64,000 bases of DNA from Paenibacillus albiflavus (lineage in GTDB: Bacteria; Bacillota; Bacilli; Paenibacillales; NBRC-103111). Shown here in pieces: positions 8,462-17,287 of this stretch. The translations under genes and the position numbers were made by a program. Within the stretch, counting starts at the first letter, position 1; every line of letters begins with the position of its first letter. The DNA lies in NCBI RefSeq assembly GCF_004344915.1, contig NZ_SKFG01000003.1:1-64000 (forward strand), read 5' to 3'. Under the pieces are notes generated by a model. It ran no database searches, was not told where the DNA came from, and saw only the letters and a list, made by a program, of their open reading frames with translations.

Positions 8462-8983
8462 TCATCTCTTATTTCTTACGATCCATTCCTTAGCTGCTCC
8501 TAATAAAGCCAAATCTCTACGGTGCATAAACTCTGTTGCATAATGGACTGGAAACTCCTGTTCAATGCGTGCAATTGCTTCAGTAAGAGTAAGCCACTGC
8601 AGTTCAAAGCCTGCTTTCAGCTCATCTTCTGTGAATGTAGGATTTTCTAGGCAGCCCCTGACTTTGCACATATAACAGTAAGATATTTGCATAAACTTGC
8701 GTTTATTACGATATTCAATCACAATTCCTAAGCCATCCAGAATTTCAACGTCAGCACCGACTTCCTCAGTCATCTCTCTGACCAAAGCATCCGTCACATG
8801 CTCGTTCGCCTCAATACCACCGCCAGGCAATTTGTGATAATCCTCTTCTGCGGCATACATCAGCGCAATCTCTCCAAGCTCATTCATCACGATAGCTCTT
8901 GCCGCTCTTCTTACATCATATTGAATACCTTGCGTAGATAGAGCCTTAGAATCTTCTTCGTATATTTCAGCGATCAACTGCAC
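8462..8983 (-). CDS. Nudix hydrolase
   Basis: A 173-residue protein carrying the Nudix box GX5EX7REUXEEXGU as GGGIEANEHV...VREMTEEVGA, where the Glu residues bind the catalytic metal. Nudix enzymes cleave nucleoside diphosphates linked to another group; the substrate is not predictable here. The N-terminal 25 residues precede a typical Nudix strand (RAARAIVMNELGEIAL). It is followed closely by the interrupted membrane-protein gene and preceded 15 bases away by a HAD phosphatase, suggesting one transcript. Confidence 0.88.
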   Translation of the reverse strand: MQLIAEIYEEDSKALSTQGIQYDVRRAARAIVMNELGEIALMYAAEEDYHKLPGGGIEANEHVTDALVREMTEEVGADVEILDGLGIVIEYRNKRKFMQISYCYMCKVRGCLENPTFTEDELKAGFELQWLTLTEAIARIEQEFPVHYATEFMHRRDLALLGAAKEWIVRNKR

Positions 8984-8997
8984 AGTCGTCTACCTCT

Positions 8998-9666
8998 CTA
9001 GCAACTCTTATTCTCAATCTCGGTAATGACTTCTTCAAGTGACTTCTCTTTCATGGAGTTCAGAAGTAAGTCATGTTCTGCAAATGGAAGATGTCTTGTC
9101 ACATCATTAGGGACAACTACACAATGTAATCCTGCCTGCTTCGCAGCTCTAAGTCCATTAAGTGAGTCCTCGAACGCAATTGCTTCACTGCCACTCACAC
9201 CAAGAGCTTCAAGTGATTGTAAATAAAGCTCAGGATCAGGCTTCACTCTTGTTACATGATCTTTGGTTCTAACACTAATGTAATAGTCAGCTATTCCGCA
9301 TCGCTTCAACTTTGGTATAATCCAATCCATTTGAGAGCTGGAAGCCAAGCCAATTTTGATACCGAGTCGTGTAGCTGCTTCAAGATAATCTAGCACACCA
9401 GGCCGCAGTTCGATAGATTCGACTTTAGCATTGTATTTGGCAAGGAATTGCTCCTGCACCACTTCTTCTTCAATTAATCGACCAAGACATTCTGACAAAT
9501 AGGTAACTGGGTTAAAGACATCATTACTTGTACCAATACACTGTGCGAATGTTTCTAAGGGCAAATCAACGCCATACTCACGATAGACTTCTCTGAATGC
9601 ATCATAACATGGTGTTTCAGTGTCCATAATCAATCCATCAAAATCAAATACAATCGCTTTAATCAT
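8998..9666 (-). CDS. HAD superfamily IA phosphatase (beta-phosphoglucomutase-like)
   Basis: About 222 residues. Motif I is FDFDGLIMDTE with the nucleophile Asp and the general acid Asp two residues on. Motif II is LASSS, the motif III lysine lies in KPDPELY, and motif IV is IAFEDSLNG. The helical cap sits between motifs I and II. This arrangement is typical of class C1-cap sugar-phosphate phosphatases and phosphomutases. The start at 9666 gives the normal N-terminus MIKAIVFDFDG; an upstream ATG at 9687 overlaps the stop codon of the preceding gene as ATGA and is the alternative. Confidence 0.88.
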   Translation of the reverse strand: MIKAIVFDFDGLIMDTETPCYDAFREVYREYGVDLPLETFAQCIGTSNDVFNPVTYLSECLGRLIEEEVVQEQFLAKYNAKVESIELRPGVLDYLEAATRLGIKIGLASSSQMDWIIPKLKRCGIADYYISVRTKDHVTRVKPDPELYLQSLEALGVSGSEAIAFEDSLNGLRAAKQAGLHCVVVPNDVTRHLPFAEHDLLLNSMKEKSLEEVITEIENKSC

Positions 9667-9683
9667 TCTATTCACTCTCTTTC

Positions 9684-10268
9684 TCATCTGGTTGATTCAT
9701 TCCATTCAATCACTTGAAGCTCAGGCCAATTAACTAACCATTTATTCACTTTTTTTCTATAAATCTCTTCCGTAATTAGCTTTTTATTCGCTCTTAACTT
9801 CATTGTTAGCAGATCAGTTAGCCCATAAGGAGCATATATAACCCACTCCCCATTAAGTTCCTGTCTGACTCCAAGAGAAGTAGCTGTTGTAGGCCATGAT
9901 TGAATCGCCTCTTCAAGCGAACGATAGGGCTGAAGAGGAATCCCAAACTTCTTCTCATACCAAAGATGTACACGTGCTTGGTTTTTGATATCTAATGCGA
10001 TAGGAATATCTGCAAACTGCCTTTTTCCTCTATTGATAATGATCTCTTCTGCTTCGCTGCTCAGATCCTGATCCTCATAATAAACGATATCGATATCCGA
10101 AATTCCATAATGAAGAGGACGACTCGTTAAATGATTCCATGCTGTCTGTGCAATACAACCCGCTCCTATGTAATAGGATTTCAATCCAAGTAATTTGACC
10201 CGATCAAATACTTTCATTAATAATTCACTCTGCTGCATGATACGAATCAGTTCTGATTCATTATTCAT
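9684..10268 (-). CDS. Nucleotidyltransferase-fold family protein (NTP_transf_6 type)
   Basis: A 194-residue protein with a GAGCIAQTAWN helix start and an ISDIDIVYYE acidic strand, which together give the Gly-rich turn and Asp-x-Asp metal site of the nucleotidyltransferase fold; IALDIKNQARVHLWYEKKFG follows as a further conserved strand. Proteins of this group are usually uncharacterised. Its start overlaps the stop of the upstream GNAT gene by four bases (ATGA), and its own stop touches the HAD gene, so these three genes are translationally linked. Confidence 0.82.
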   Translation of the reverse strand: MNNESELIRIMQQSELLMKVFDRVKLLGLKSYYIGAGCIAQTAWNHLTSRPLHYGISDIDIVYYEDQDLSSEAEEIIINRGKRQFADIPIALDIKNQARVHLWYEKKFGIPLQPYRSLEEAIQSWPTTATSLGVRQELNGEWVIYAPYGLTDLLTMKLRANKKLITEEIYRKKVNKWLVNWPELQVIEWNESTR

Positions 10269-10771
10269 TGTACACCTATAATTTTGGCCATATAGAATTC
10301 ATCTATCGACTTCCCATCAACGACTAAGGAATGCCGCTTCGTACCTTCTATCTCAAATCCTCGCTTCTTATACAAGCTGAGCCCCAGCTCATTATGAGTC
10401 ATTACAGTTAGTTCTAATCTTTGTTTCCCCTGTTCGTTAGCCCACTGTTCAAGCTGGGTAAACAGCTGTGTGCCGATTCCTTGACCTTGATATTCCTCTA
10501 AAATGCCAATTACGACCATTAAGCGATGGCTTATTCTTTTTACTGAAGAACCAATCCCTGCAATGAAGCCAACGATTGTATCTCCTTCAATTGCAATTAG
10601 ATAGATCGTCTCTGCTGAGTCTTGTGTTCTCCGAAAAATTCTTGCCTGATCTTCCACTGACACGTCTCTTTCACCAGGTTCAAACATCATGAATTTCGTT
10701 TCTGTATCTAGTTGATTAGCAAAATGAACGAACGCCGCTGCATCCTCTTCTACTGTACGCCTGATGATCAT
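10265..10771 (-). CDS. GNAT family N-acetyltransferase
   Basis: A 168-residue single GNAT domain. The acetyl-CoA loop is EEYQGQGIGTQLFTQLEQWA (R/Q-x-x-G-x-G/A pattern), preceded by the strand MVVIGILEE and followed by RLELTVMTHNELGLSLYKK, the usual motif B. It resembles RimI/PhnO-type acetyltransferases that act on small molecules or protein N-termini. It overlaps both neighbours by four bases (ATGA), inside a four-gene minus-strand operon beginning with the HAD-fusion gene at 12183. Confidence 0.88.
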   Translation of the reverse strand: MIIRRTVEEDAAAFVHFANQLDTETKFMMFEPGERDVSVEDQARIFRRTQDSAETIYLIAIEGDTIVGFIAGIGSSVKRISHRLMVVIGILEEYQGQGIGTQLFTQLEQWANEQGKQRLELTVMTHNELGLSLYKKRGFEIEGTKRHSLVVDGKSIDEFYMAKIIGVQ

Positions 10772-12183
10772 AATTCCTGCACCTCTACTATTGACTTTAT
10801 CTTTGTTGTTACGGCATCAATCCATTGTCCGTCAGCGTCCGCAAGTAGAGTATCCCAGCCTAGCTGCTGGGCAGGCATAAAGTTTTTTTCTTGATCATCT
10901 ACAAATAATATACTACATTGGCTATCAAGCTGTGAATGAACATACTCATAGATTGCTAGATTAGGTTTACAATAACCTACTTTACTTGATACAGTTATAC
11001 TTTTGAAAAAAGACAGATAGGGCTGTAGGACCGGAAGCAGCCACTCTTCACAATGATTGCTGAGTAGATGAAGATCCGCATACTGGCTCCACTCTGATAA
11101 ATAACCAACCGTCGGTAGAGTTCGCATATGTTGAAAAAATAAGCTTTGGGCAGTTTCAATATCCACATTCGGACACTGCTCCTTGAGCCATTGCCAGAAT
11201 GCGTCTTGTCCTATTTGGCCTGTCCATAAAGGCTTCTTTATATCCTTCATAAAAGAGGCAACAACTTGTTCCATCATTACGCCTGAAGAGTCCGCAAGTT
11301 CAGACCAGAAGGCTGATTTTAAATTTGTAATAATAACGCCGCCTGCATCTAATACAAGCTGAGGCCGGGATTGGATCATCTGACTCGTACCCAAATCTGC
11401 TTCCATAAACTTGATCGCCCGTAATGCTTCCAAAGTCGTATGTGTTCGTTGCCATTCACCATCGTCACTAGACCAGCTTCCATCCTCTTGCTGCTGCAGC
11501 TTCAATCGAGAAATAATCTGCTGCAATCGATAATTCTCATCCATTTGACATAGAATGAATGTATTCGCGAGCCATGCCAGATTATCCGAAGATAGTTCAT
11601 CTATAATACTGTCAATATATTGCATCAATTGTTCAGCTTCATCTTTATACCCCAATGTATAGAGTAATCCTGCTGCCATCCAGTTCGTATGCGGATATGA
11701 GTTCAGATACCCCGCTTCATTCCGATTCGCTATTAAATAGGAAGCTGCAGAGGCAAGTGCATCTGAATCGGGTGCATAATGTTGTATCCAAAGCGCACAA
11801 TTCGCCGTGAGATACAGTCTTGCTTCAAGTTCTCCTGGTTTAACCCAAGGTGGACATATTTCTGCAATGCGCAGATCTTCCTCAAAAAAACCACTCTCAT
11901 TCTGCTTCCTTAAAATGAACGCTATCGCACTGTCGATGAGTGGATGCTTCTGCAAACCTAGTTGTTCGAGCTGTGCTAGTTTATAGCAGGTAGCGTCTAG
12001 CGAACTAATATCTTTTCCCCAAAAAGGCACCCATCCGCCATCATCGTTCTGTTTATGATTCAGTAATTGAACAATTTCATCATTAGTAGGAATAAGCGAG
12101 TCAGTAATTACCTGTAATCTGGCCAGTTCCGTGGGATTGCCATTAGCCTGAATATAATTAATTGCTTTATTTATAGTGGTCAT
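10768..12183 (-). CDS. Prenyltransferase-repeat/HAD hydrolase fusion protein
   Basis: A 471-residue two-domain protein. Residues about 25-260 are helical repeats of the squalene-cyclase/prenyltransferase toroid type, with QW-like signatures NDDGGWVPFWGKD and EDGSWSSDDGEW. Residues about 275-471 are a HAD-type domain: LVLDAGGVI (motif I, nucleophile Asp; the second Asp is Gly, as in the DxGGV subgroup), a helical cap, VSSKVGYCKPNLAIYEY with the lysine, and ILFVDDQEKN with the acidic pair. The toroid lacks an obvious DxDD or metal centre, so it may bind rather than cyclise a ligand. It heads a tightly overlapping operon with GNAT, nucleotidyltransferase and HAD genes. The substrate is unknown. 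Confidence 0.75.
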   Translation of the reverse strand: MTTINKAINYIQANGNPTELARLQVITDSLIPTNDEIVQLLNHKQNDDGGWVPFWGKDISSLDATCYKLAQLEQLGLQKHPLIDSAIAFILRKQNESGFFEEDLRIAEICPPWVKPGELEARLYLTANCALWIQHYAPDSDALASAASYLIANRNEAGYLNSYPHTNWMAAGLLYTLGYKDEAEQLMQYIDSIIDELSSDNLAWLANTFILCQMDENYRLQQIISRLKLQQQEDGSWSSDDGEWQRTHTTLEALRAIKFMEADLGTSQMIQSRPQLVLDAGGVIITNLKSAFWSELADSSGVMMEQVVASFMKDIKKPLWTGQIGQDAFWQWLKEQCPNVDIETAQSLFFQHMRTLPTVGYLSEWSQYADLHLLSNHCEEWLLPVLQPYLSFFKSITVSSKVGYCKPNLAIYEYVHSQLDSQCSILFVDDQEKNFMPAQQLGWDTLLADADGQWIDAVTTKIKSIVEVQEL

Positions 12184-12278
12184 AGTATATAATCCTCTCT
12201 TGTTTGGTATTTTTACAAGCGATATTCAGATTATGTTCAGAGAGCAAAGCTAAACTTAAGTGCGAAGGAGGGATTGAC

Positions 12279-12668
12279 ATGAGTACCATTAAAGCAATGG
12301 TCGTTGACGATGCTGCGTTTATGCGTCTTATGATCCGTAACATATTAGAAGCAAGTGGACATCAAGTCATCGCTGAAGCTAGCAACGGCAAGCAAGCCGT
12401 TGAATTATATAAACAGCATCGACCGGACCTAGTCACGATGGATATTACCATGCCAGAAATGGATGGTATCCAAGCGGTCAAGAGAATTAAACAATTTGAT
12501 TCTTCAGCCAAAATCATCATGTGCTCAGCACTCGGGCAGCGGGAGTTTGTTCTGGATGCTATATTTCATGGAGCAAGTGACTTTATCGTCAAACCAATTA
12601 ATAAAGATCGTGTTTTAGAAGCAGTAAGAAATTTATTTGCGAGCCCACTGAATCAATTAGCGAAGTAA
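12279..12668 (+). CDS. CheY-like single-domain response regulator
   Basis: A 129-residue receiver domain and nothing else. The acidic pocket is VVDDAAFMR (Asp10, Asp11), the phospho-acceptor is Asp55 in VTMDITMPEMDG, and the switch Ser and Lys lie in MCSALGQ and IVKPINKD. It is very close to Bacillus CheY in motif wording (VDDAAFMR, TMDITMPEMDG, IIMCSA), so it may control the flagellar motor or another output. It is not in a chemotaxis operon here. AAGGAGG is well placed before ATG 12279. It converges on a histidine kinase gene with a terminator between, and that kinase lacks a receiver of its own. Confidence 0.87.
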   Translation: MSTIKAMVVDDAAFMRLMIRNILEASGHQVIAEASNGKQAVELYKQHRPDLVTMDITMPEMDGIQAVKRIKQFDSSAKIIMCSALGQREFVLDAIFHGASDFIVKPINKDRVLEAVRNLFASPLNQLAK

Positions 12669-12684
12669 AGATCTTCTATAATTC

Positions 12685-12715
12685 AGCTTGCTGCACGCCG
12701 ATAATGCAGCAAGCT
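12685..12715 (+). terminator. Terminator between cheY-like gene and the kinase gene
   Basis: AGCTTGCTGCA at 12685-12695 pairs perfectly with TGCAGCAAGCT at 12705-12715 around a 9-base loop, followed by ATTTGTCCTTT. Being symmetrical it may serve both convergent genes. Confidence 0.8.
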
Positions 12716-12751
12716 ATTTGTCCTTTATACAACTTCTCTCGTGAATCGCGA

Positions 12752-14353
12752 TCATGGCTGGTTTACTTTACTTCTCCTGCCTGATTTATTGTGCAATGCA
12801 ATCGGCAATTTCACTGTAAATACAGTGTCTAATCCAACTTCGCTCGAAACGGTAATCTCCCCGTTATGATCCTCAATAATTTTTTGGCATAAAGATAATC
12901 CAAGTCCTGTTCCATCTTCCTTGGTTGTATAGAAAGGATCAAAGATTTTATCAATTTCGTCGTTTGCAATTCCTTTGCCATTGTCACGAACTTGAATAAC
13001 TGCCTGATTATCTTCTTGATGGAGTGTAAATTGGACATGCCCAGGCTGTTCCATTGCTTGGAAACTATTGCGAATCAAATTGATCAATACCTGCGTTATC
13101 TTATCGCGATCCATCCGTACTTGTGCAGCATGATCTAGAATGATCAATTCAATCGTATGTCCTCTTGAAGTCGCTTCAGGCTCACATAAGGAATACACTC
13201 TTGCCATACAGCTGGCAATCAACTCATTCTTCATATTTCCCACATGAGGCTTCGAAAACTGAAGAAATTCTGCAGTCAATTCACCTACTCTTGTAATTTC
13301 ACTCATTATCACATCATACCAAGGCAGAATATTATAGCCAGAATTTTTAGATAATTGTATAAAGCCTTGAATGGATGTTAATGGATTGCGAATTTCATGT
13401 GCCATACTGGCAGCCAGTTCGCCTACCAGCTTCATTTTATCTGAACGCGATTGTTCTTCTTGTTGTTTGAGCCAGAACTCACGTCTCATTTGAAAAATAC
13501 GATCTTCACCTATATGAATGAGATGCTGGAAAGTAATTGCATCCTGTGGATATCGCGTTGTGCTGTATGTGATCTGAATACCTAACTCTTCAAAATTAAG
13601 AAGTTTATCAATTTGCTCGGAGGGCCGAAGCAAGATCGAGAAGCGGTCCCCTGCATATCTAGACGCACCCAAATGATTCGGAAAACGCGCTATTAAGCTT
13701 TGAGATAATTTGACCAGTATTTCATTAGCTGTCGCTATGTCCTTGGCATTATGCGATTTAAAATTATTTATATCGAATAATACAAATAAGAATTCTTTAT
13801 TCGTTTGGATGGTCTGCTGAACTTTATTCATATAGCCAAAGTAATTGTATAGCCCTGTTAGGGCATCATGATTGGAGAGGTAGTCATTTTGCTTTGTCAA
13901 TTCCTTCCTCTCGGTTTCAATGTTAATAAAAATGTGAAACAAAAGAACCAAGAGAAGAGATGTCATCAGATCAAATACAGTAGCTAATAAGGTATATGTT
14001 GTCAAGGTTTCCATATAGGATAAACGAATAGCCGAATATTCCATTATTAATAATAAAGCGATCGGAATCGTTTCTTGATATCTCTTCTTGTTTTCAATCA
14101 AATTCACAATAAGAATGTAATACAGTAGAACACACCAATTAAGCTCACTAGCCAAGTGGAATGCCCCTAGGAAAATAAATTGAATGCCTTTAAGCCAAGG
14201 AAACTTATGATCATATACTATAGCTGTATACAACAATATGGCAGTAATAATCAGGAAGAAGATGTTCGTAGAATGATGAAGAATCAAAGAGGAAATTAAA
14301 ACAAATAGCAAGATAAATGGTGCACAGATCAACTTGACACTTCTAATAGACAA
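12752..14353 (-). CDS. Membrane histidine kinase with a degenerate GGDEF-like domain
   Basis: A 533-residue protein with a TTG start at 14353 eight bases after AAGGTGTG. Residues 5-145 hold five or six membrane helices. Residues about 155-290 are GGDEF-like (NHDALTGLYNYFGY, FVLFDINNFK), but the signature at 234-238 is AGDRF, so cyclase activity is doubtful. Residues about 305-520 are a kinase core: H-box MAHEIRNPLTSIQGF with phospho-His319, N-box NLIRNS, DNGKGI, and GTGLGLSLC. The HisKA/HATPase pair resembles the sporulation and NtrB-type kinases of Bacillota. No response regulator is co-transcribed; the convergent CheY-like gene is the nearest candidate partner. Confidence 0.87.
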   Translation of the reverse strand: MSIRSVKLICAPFILLFVLISSLILHHSTNIFFLIITAILLYTAIVYDHKFPWLKGIQFIFLGAFHLASELNWCVLLYYILIVNLIENKKRYQETIPIALLLIMEYSAIRLSYMETLTTYTLLATVFDLMTSLLLVLLFHIFINIETERKELTKQNDYLSNHDALTGLYNYFGYMNKVQQTIQTNKEFLFVLFDINNFKSHNAKDIATANEILVKLSQSLIARFPNHLGASRYAGDRFSILLRPSEQIDKLLNFEELGIQITYSTTRYPQDAITFQHLIHIGEDRIFQMRREFWLKQQEEQSRSDKMKLVGELAASMAHEIRNPLTSIQGFIQLSKNSGYNILPWYDVIMSEITRVGELTAEFLQFSKPHVGNMKNELIASCMARVYSLCEPEATSRGHTIELIILDHAAQVRMDRDKITQVLINLIRNSFQAMEQPGHVQFTLHQEDNQAVIQVRDNGKGIANDEIDKIFDPFYTTKEDGTGLGLSLCQKIIEDHNGEITVSSEVGLDTVFTVKLPIALHNKSGRRSKVNQP

Positions 14354-14523
14354 CTGGTATCACACCTTATTAAGAGGTTGTATTGTCATAATTTTGTCAC
14401 TATTTAGTTTAAGAATTCTACTTTTTATTTCAATTTCCTCTGTAAAACATTATTTTTTTATCTGCTTGCACAATGATTTGACTAAAAATTTCATGTTAGC
14501 TTTGTGCTTTACATAAGCTCACA

Positions 14524-15423
14524 TCAACCTTTGCGATAAATACGAATCTGGTATATGTTCCATTCCGTTTTAAGTTCGTCCAAATGAATGATTTTCCACG
14601 GATTGAAGAAGGTTTGCCCATCTTTATTGAAAAACAGATGATCTCCAATATGGTATGAAGCATGCTGAATATTGCCCGCTTCATCAACCCAAACAACTAC
14701 ATCTCCTACTTGTAACTCCTCAGTCGTAGTTGCAGAGTAGTTAGCATAGCTTAAGCTTTGGATAAAAGTTAAGGGATGAATCCACTCATGAATGATCCAT
14801 TCCTGTCCTTCAGGATTCATACTAATCGCATATAAAGTCGCAGCCAAGCAATTCGCACCTGACTCAGATGGGAATGAATTAGCATATTTCCGCAGACTTG
14901 CTGGTAACATCTCTGGAGCATCGATCGCCTTCCAGTTATCCCAGCTCTGTGCATATGCCTCTATTGTGTGCACCTTGCAATCATACAAAAGCTGCTGCCA
15001 CATCATACGTTGGAGAATGACATATGACTTATTTTGTTCCTCTACTATAAATTCTGCAGGGAACATGCTAACGTCAGTGATCAATGAGAGTGGAATAATT
15101 AAGCCTCTTCGGGCAGCAATCTGTAATCTAAATAATTCATCTCGAAACTCAGAAGGCAGGCTCATTATCCAGCTTGGCTGAGCTATGATCACAAACTGAT
15201 TATTTGTTGAAATATTCCATATTTCATAACTATTGTTTATCTGTATCTGAGTATAAGCTGCATGATTCTTAAATTCTTGTCTTGGCATCACTAGCACTTC
15301 ATCCAGAAAAGCTCGAAACCTATTCAGGCCCATTTCTGTTACAAAAAATAAATCCTTATCAGGCACATATTGTTCGATCCATCGACTGATCTGATCTTGA
15401 GTTGGACGTAATGCAATATTCAT
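14524..15423 (-). CDS. Two-part protein with NlpC/P60-like C-terminal domain (tentative)
   Basis: 299 residues, no signal peptide, so probably cytoplasmic. The N-terminal 170 residues are not recognised. The C-terminal part has GANCLAATLYAIS, a Cys at the start of a helix, followed about 90 residues on by GNIQHASYHIGDHLFFNK with a His in a beta strand; this Cys...His order and the VGDVVVW strand fit a papain-like NlpC/P60 or CHAP fold. The call is from motif layout only. It starts at ATG 15423 after AAGGGG and is followed by a kinase gene after a 170-base gap in which I see no gene. Confidence 0.55.
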   Translation of the reverse strand: MNIALRPTQDQISRWIEQYVPDKDLFFVTEMGLNRFRAFLDEVLVMPRQEFKNHAAYTQIQINNSYEIWNISTNNQFVIIAQPSWIMSLPSEFRDELFRLQIAARRGLIIPLSLITDVSMFPAEFIVEEQNKSYVILQRMMWQQLLYDCKVHTIEAYAQSWDNWKAIDAPEMLPASLRKYANSFPSESGANCLAATLYAISMNPEGQEWIIHEWIHPLTFIQSLSYANYSATTTEELQVGDVVVWVDEAGNIQHASYHIGDHLFFNKDGQTFFNPWKIIHLDELKTEWNIYQIRIYRKG

Positions 15424-15442
15424 AAAATGGACCCCTTCTTAG

Positions 15443-15943
15443 CTACAAACTACAGATATCTGTAACCATCGTGATGGACGTGTCTACACTTCCCACCTTA
15501 ATAAAGCCGTAACGCTGATATAATTTCATAGCTGCGTGATTATTCGGGTCTACGCTTAACGATAGCTTCTGAATTCCCTTAGCTTTCATCTCATCGATTA
15601 ATGCTTGCAACAATGCAGACCCTAGTCCAATACCCCTGTATGCTAGCGATAATGCCATCCACATTTCGGGAATATCGTTACTGACATAGCCGTATCCTTT
15701 GTTATTTTCAGCAAAATAACGAAGGATTATCGCCCCAACAGGCTTCTCTGCATCATCAACTGCAATAAGTCCAAGGTCACCCTCTCTGCCCCAAGCCTCT
15801 ACATACTTAGATAAGGAAGGTTCATGAATAACTTCTCTCTTAAAAGGCTGTTCCCCCTCCTGCACAAATAGAGATTCATAAAGCATATCCCATAGGAAAT
15901 CTATATCTTGCGAAGATGCTTTTCTAATTGAAAATGAGTTCAT
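15443..15943 (-). CDS. GNAT family N-acetyltransferase
   Basis: A 166-residue GNAT domain. The acetyl-CoA site reads LAYRGIGLGSALLQALIDEM, followed by the motif-B strand KLSLSVDPNNHAAMKLYQRYGF. The N-terminal half (DIDFLWDMLYESLFV) is shared with uncharacterised GNATs in which the substrate lies over helix 1-2. Its ATG is placed just after the stop of the upstream isomerase-like gene, whose last codons contain the AAGGAG ribosome site. Confidence 0.87.
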   Translation of the reverse strand: MNSFSIRKASSQDIDFLWDMLYESLFVQEGEQPFKREVIHEPSLSKYVEAWGREGDLGLIAVDDAEKPVGAIILRYFAENNKGYGYVSNDIPEMWMALSLAYRGIGLGSALLQALIDEMKAKGIQKLSLSVDPNNHAAMKLYQRYGFIKVGSVDTSITMVTDICSL

Positions 15944-15949
15944 GTCCAG

Positions 15950-16741
15950 CTAGCTCCTTTTGTAATTGTTGCGGATCGCTTCTATCGATTGTGCGAGCGT
16001 TGTGCTAGTTTTGACTTCAACAACGACAGTAAGCTGATGATCTTCAGCAAATTGAAGGCGTTCATTAATTGGAACAACTCCTGAGTATACAAGCTGATGA
16101 TCTGATTTGTGATTATAATCATGTAAATGCATATGTTTAATTCGGTTAGAGAATCTTCTGAACGTTGGTTCTTCCTGAAACCCTGCAACTGCATCATGTC
16201 CAACATCCCATGTTAAGAAGAAATTATCGAATTCGGACAAACGATCAAGTGCTCTACTCACCCAAGGCAGATGAAAATTCGCTGTATTCTCAATGCATAA
16301 TTCGACTCCTAATTTATTCGAATATTCGTATAGTTTACAATAGGACTCATATAGTCTTTGCTGAAATTCAGCTTCATATTGTTCGTTAATCCATACTTTG
16401 GTATGAGGCAGAGTAAAATAAATTCCTTTATTCAGATGCATATTAATTGTCTTAATCTGCGCCTTGGCAGCCCAATCAATTGTTTCGATACAGCGATCCA
16501 AATGACCTTGTCGTATAGAAGGCTGAAAAGAGGATAAATCAAATTCTTCTGGTAAATGAATTGTAAAATCAATCCCGTATTTAAATTTCATGTCCAGAAG
16601 CTCTTGTGCAGGTAAAAACTCAGGCGTATAAATAGGAATATTCATATTAAGCTCGATAAAATCCAACTTCAATTCCTTACATCGCTTCAAATTTTCCTCT
16701 AGAGACTTGAATTCTATTAATGTTGGCATTCCAAGCTTCAA
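15950..16741 (-). CDS. Sugar phosphate isomerase/epimerase-like TIM barrel protein
   Basis: A 263-residue protein of the xylose-isomerase-like/AP-endonuclease-2 barrel group. Metal-binding positions are visible at the ends of barrel strands: Glu in ELCIENTANF, Asp and His in FLTWDVGHDA, His in KHMHLHDYN and Glu in VVVEVKTS. Substrates in this group range from inosose to ketoses and cannot be chosen here. The gene starts with TTG at 16741 behind GGGGGTG. It forms a pair with the downstream GNAT gene. Confidence 0.82.
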   Translation of the reverse strand: MKLGMPTLIEFKSLEENLKRCKELKLDFIELNMNIPIYTPEFLPAQELLDMKFKYGIDFTIHLPEEFDLSSFQPSIRQGHLDRCIETIDWAAKAQIKTINMHLNKGIYFTLPHTKVWINEQYEAEFQQRLYESYCKLYEYSNKLGVELCIENTANFHLPWVSRALDRLSEFDNFFLTWDVGHDAVAGFQEEPTFRRFSNRIKHMHLHDYNHKSDHQLVYSGVVPINERLQFAEDHQLTVVVEVKTSTTLAQSIEAIRNNYKRS

Positions 16742-16770
16742 ATGACACCCCCGCCTTCATAAACCAAAAA

Positions 16771-17277
16771 TTAATTCATTCCGAAAATCGTAAGCGCTTC
16801 CTTTAAAATTAAATTCATTAATGCATGATCATTAATGACATAAGGAAATTCACTCGCCTCCACCCAAACCCGCGCTGTTGCTTCATTTTCTCTGGCATAT
16901 GGCAGACATTCTGTGATTTCCATTCGATAGAACACTTGATAACCGATCATTGGATATTTGCCGTTCGGATCGAAGTTCGGATTCTCTTGGTGATTGACTT
17001 TGATCATCCCAAGCAGGCCAGATATCCTTCCCTTCACATATCCTTCTTCATGTACTTCCCTATGTAAAGCTTGCTCTAACAATTCATTATCTTCTACATG
17101 ACCTCCAGGAATACTGAAGCCCCGATCCTTCACATGCACTAATAAAATTCGATCCTTGTCAAAACAAATGCCATGCACACTTGTTACTTTATCTACACTC
17201 GGAAGCTGGTCAGTAGGAAGCCACGTCAATTTGACGTTACCGCCACCCCAGTTCACGTATATGGACTGATTCATCAT
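16771..17277 (-). CDS. Nudix hydrolase
   Basis: A 168-residue protein with the box GGHVEDNELLEQALHREV then HEEGYV; the first Glu of the REUXEE core is offset to HEE, giving a slightly non-standard REVHEEG. The preceding strands TSVHGICFDKDRILLVHV are typical. Upstream 25 residues include a WGGG segment that is unusual for the family. It lies 10 bases downstream of the pgsA-like gene and is probably co-transcribed with it. Confidence 0.85.
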   Translation of the reverse strand: MMNQSIYVNWGGGNVKLTWLPTDQLPSVDKVTSVHGICFDKDRILLVHVKDRGFSIPGGHVEDNELLEQALHREVHEEGYVKGRISGLLGMIKVNHQENPNFDPNGKYPMIGYQVFYRMEITECLPYARENEATARVWVEASEFPYVINDHALMNLILKEALTIFGMN

Positions 17278-17287
17278 ATCACCTGTT

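Noticed and set aside
12212-12224. GCGATAT resembling a sigma-D -10 element before the CheY-like gene
   Set aside because: No TAAA-type -35 at the required distance.
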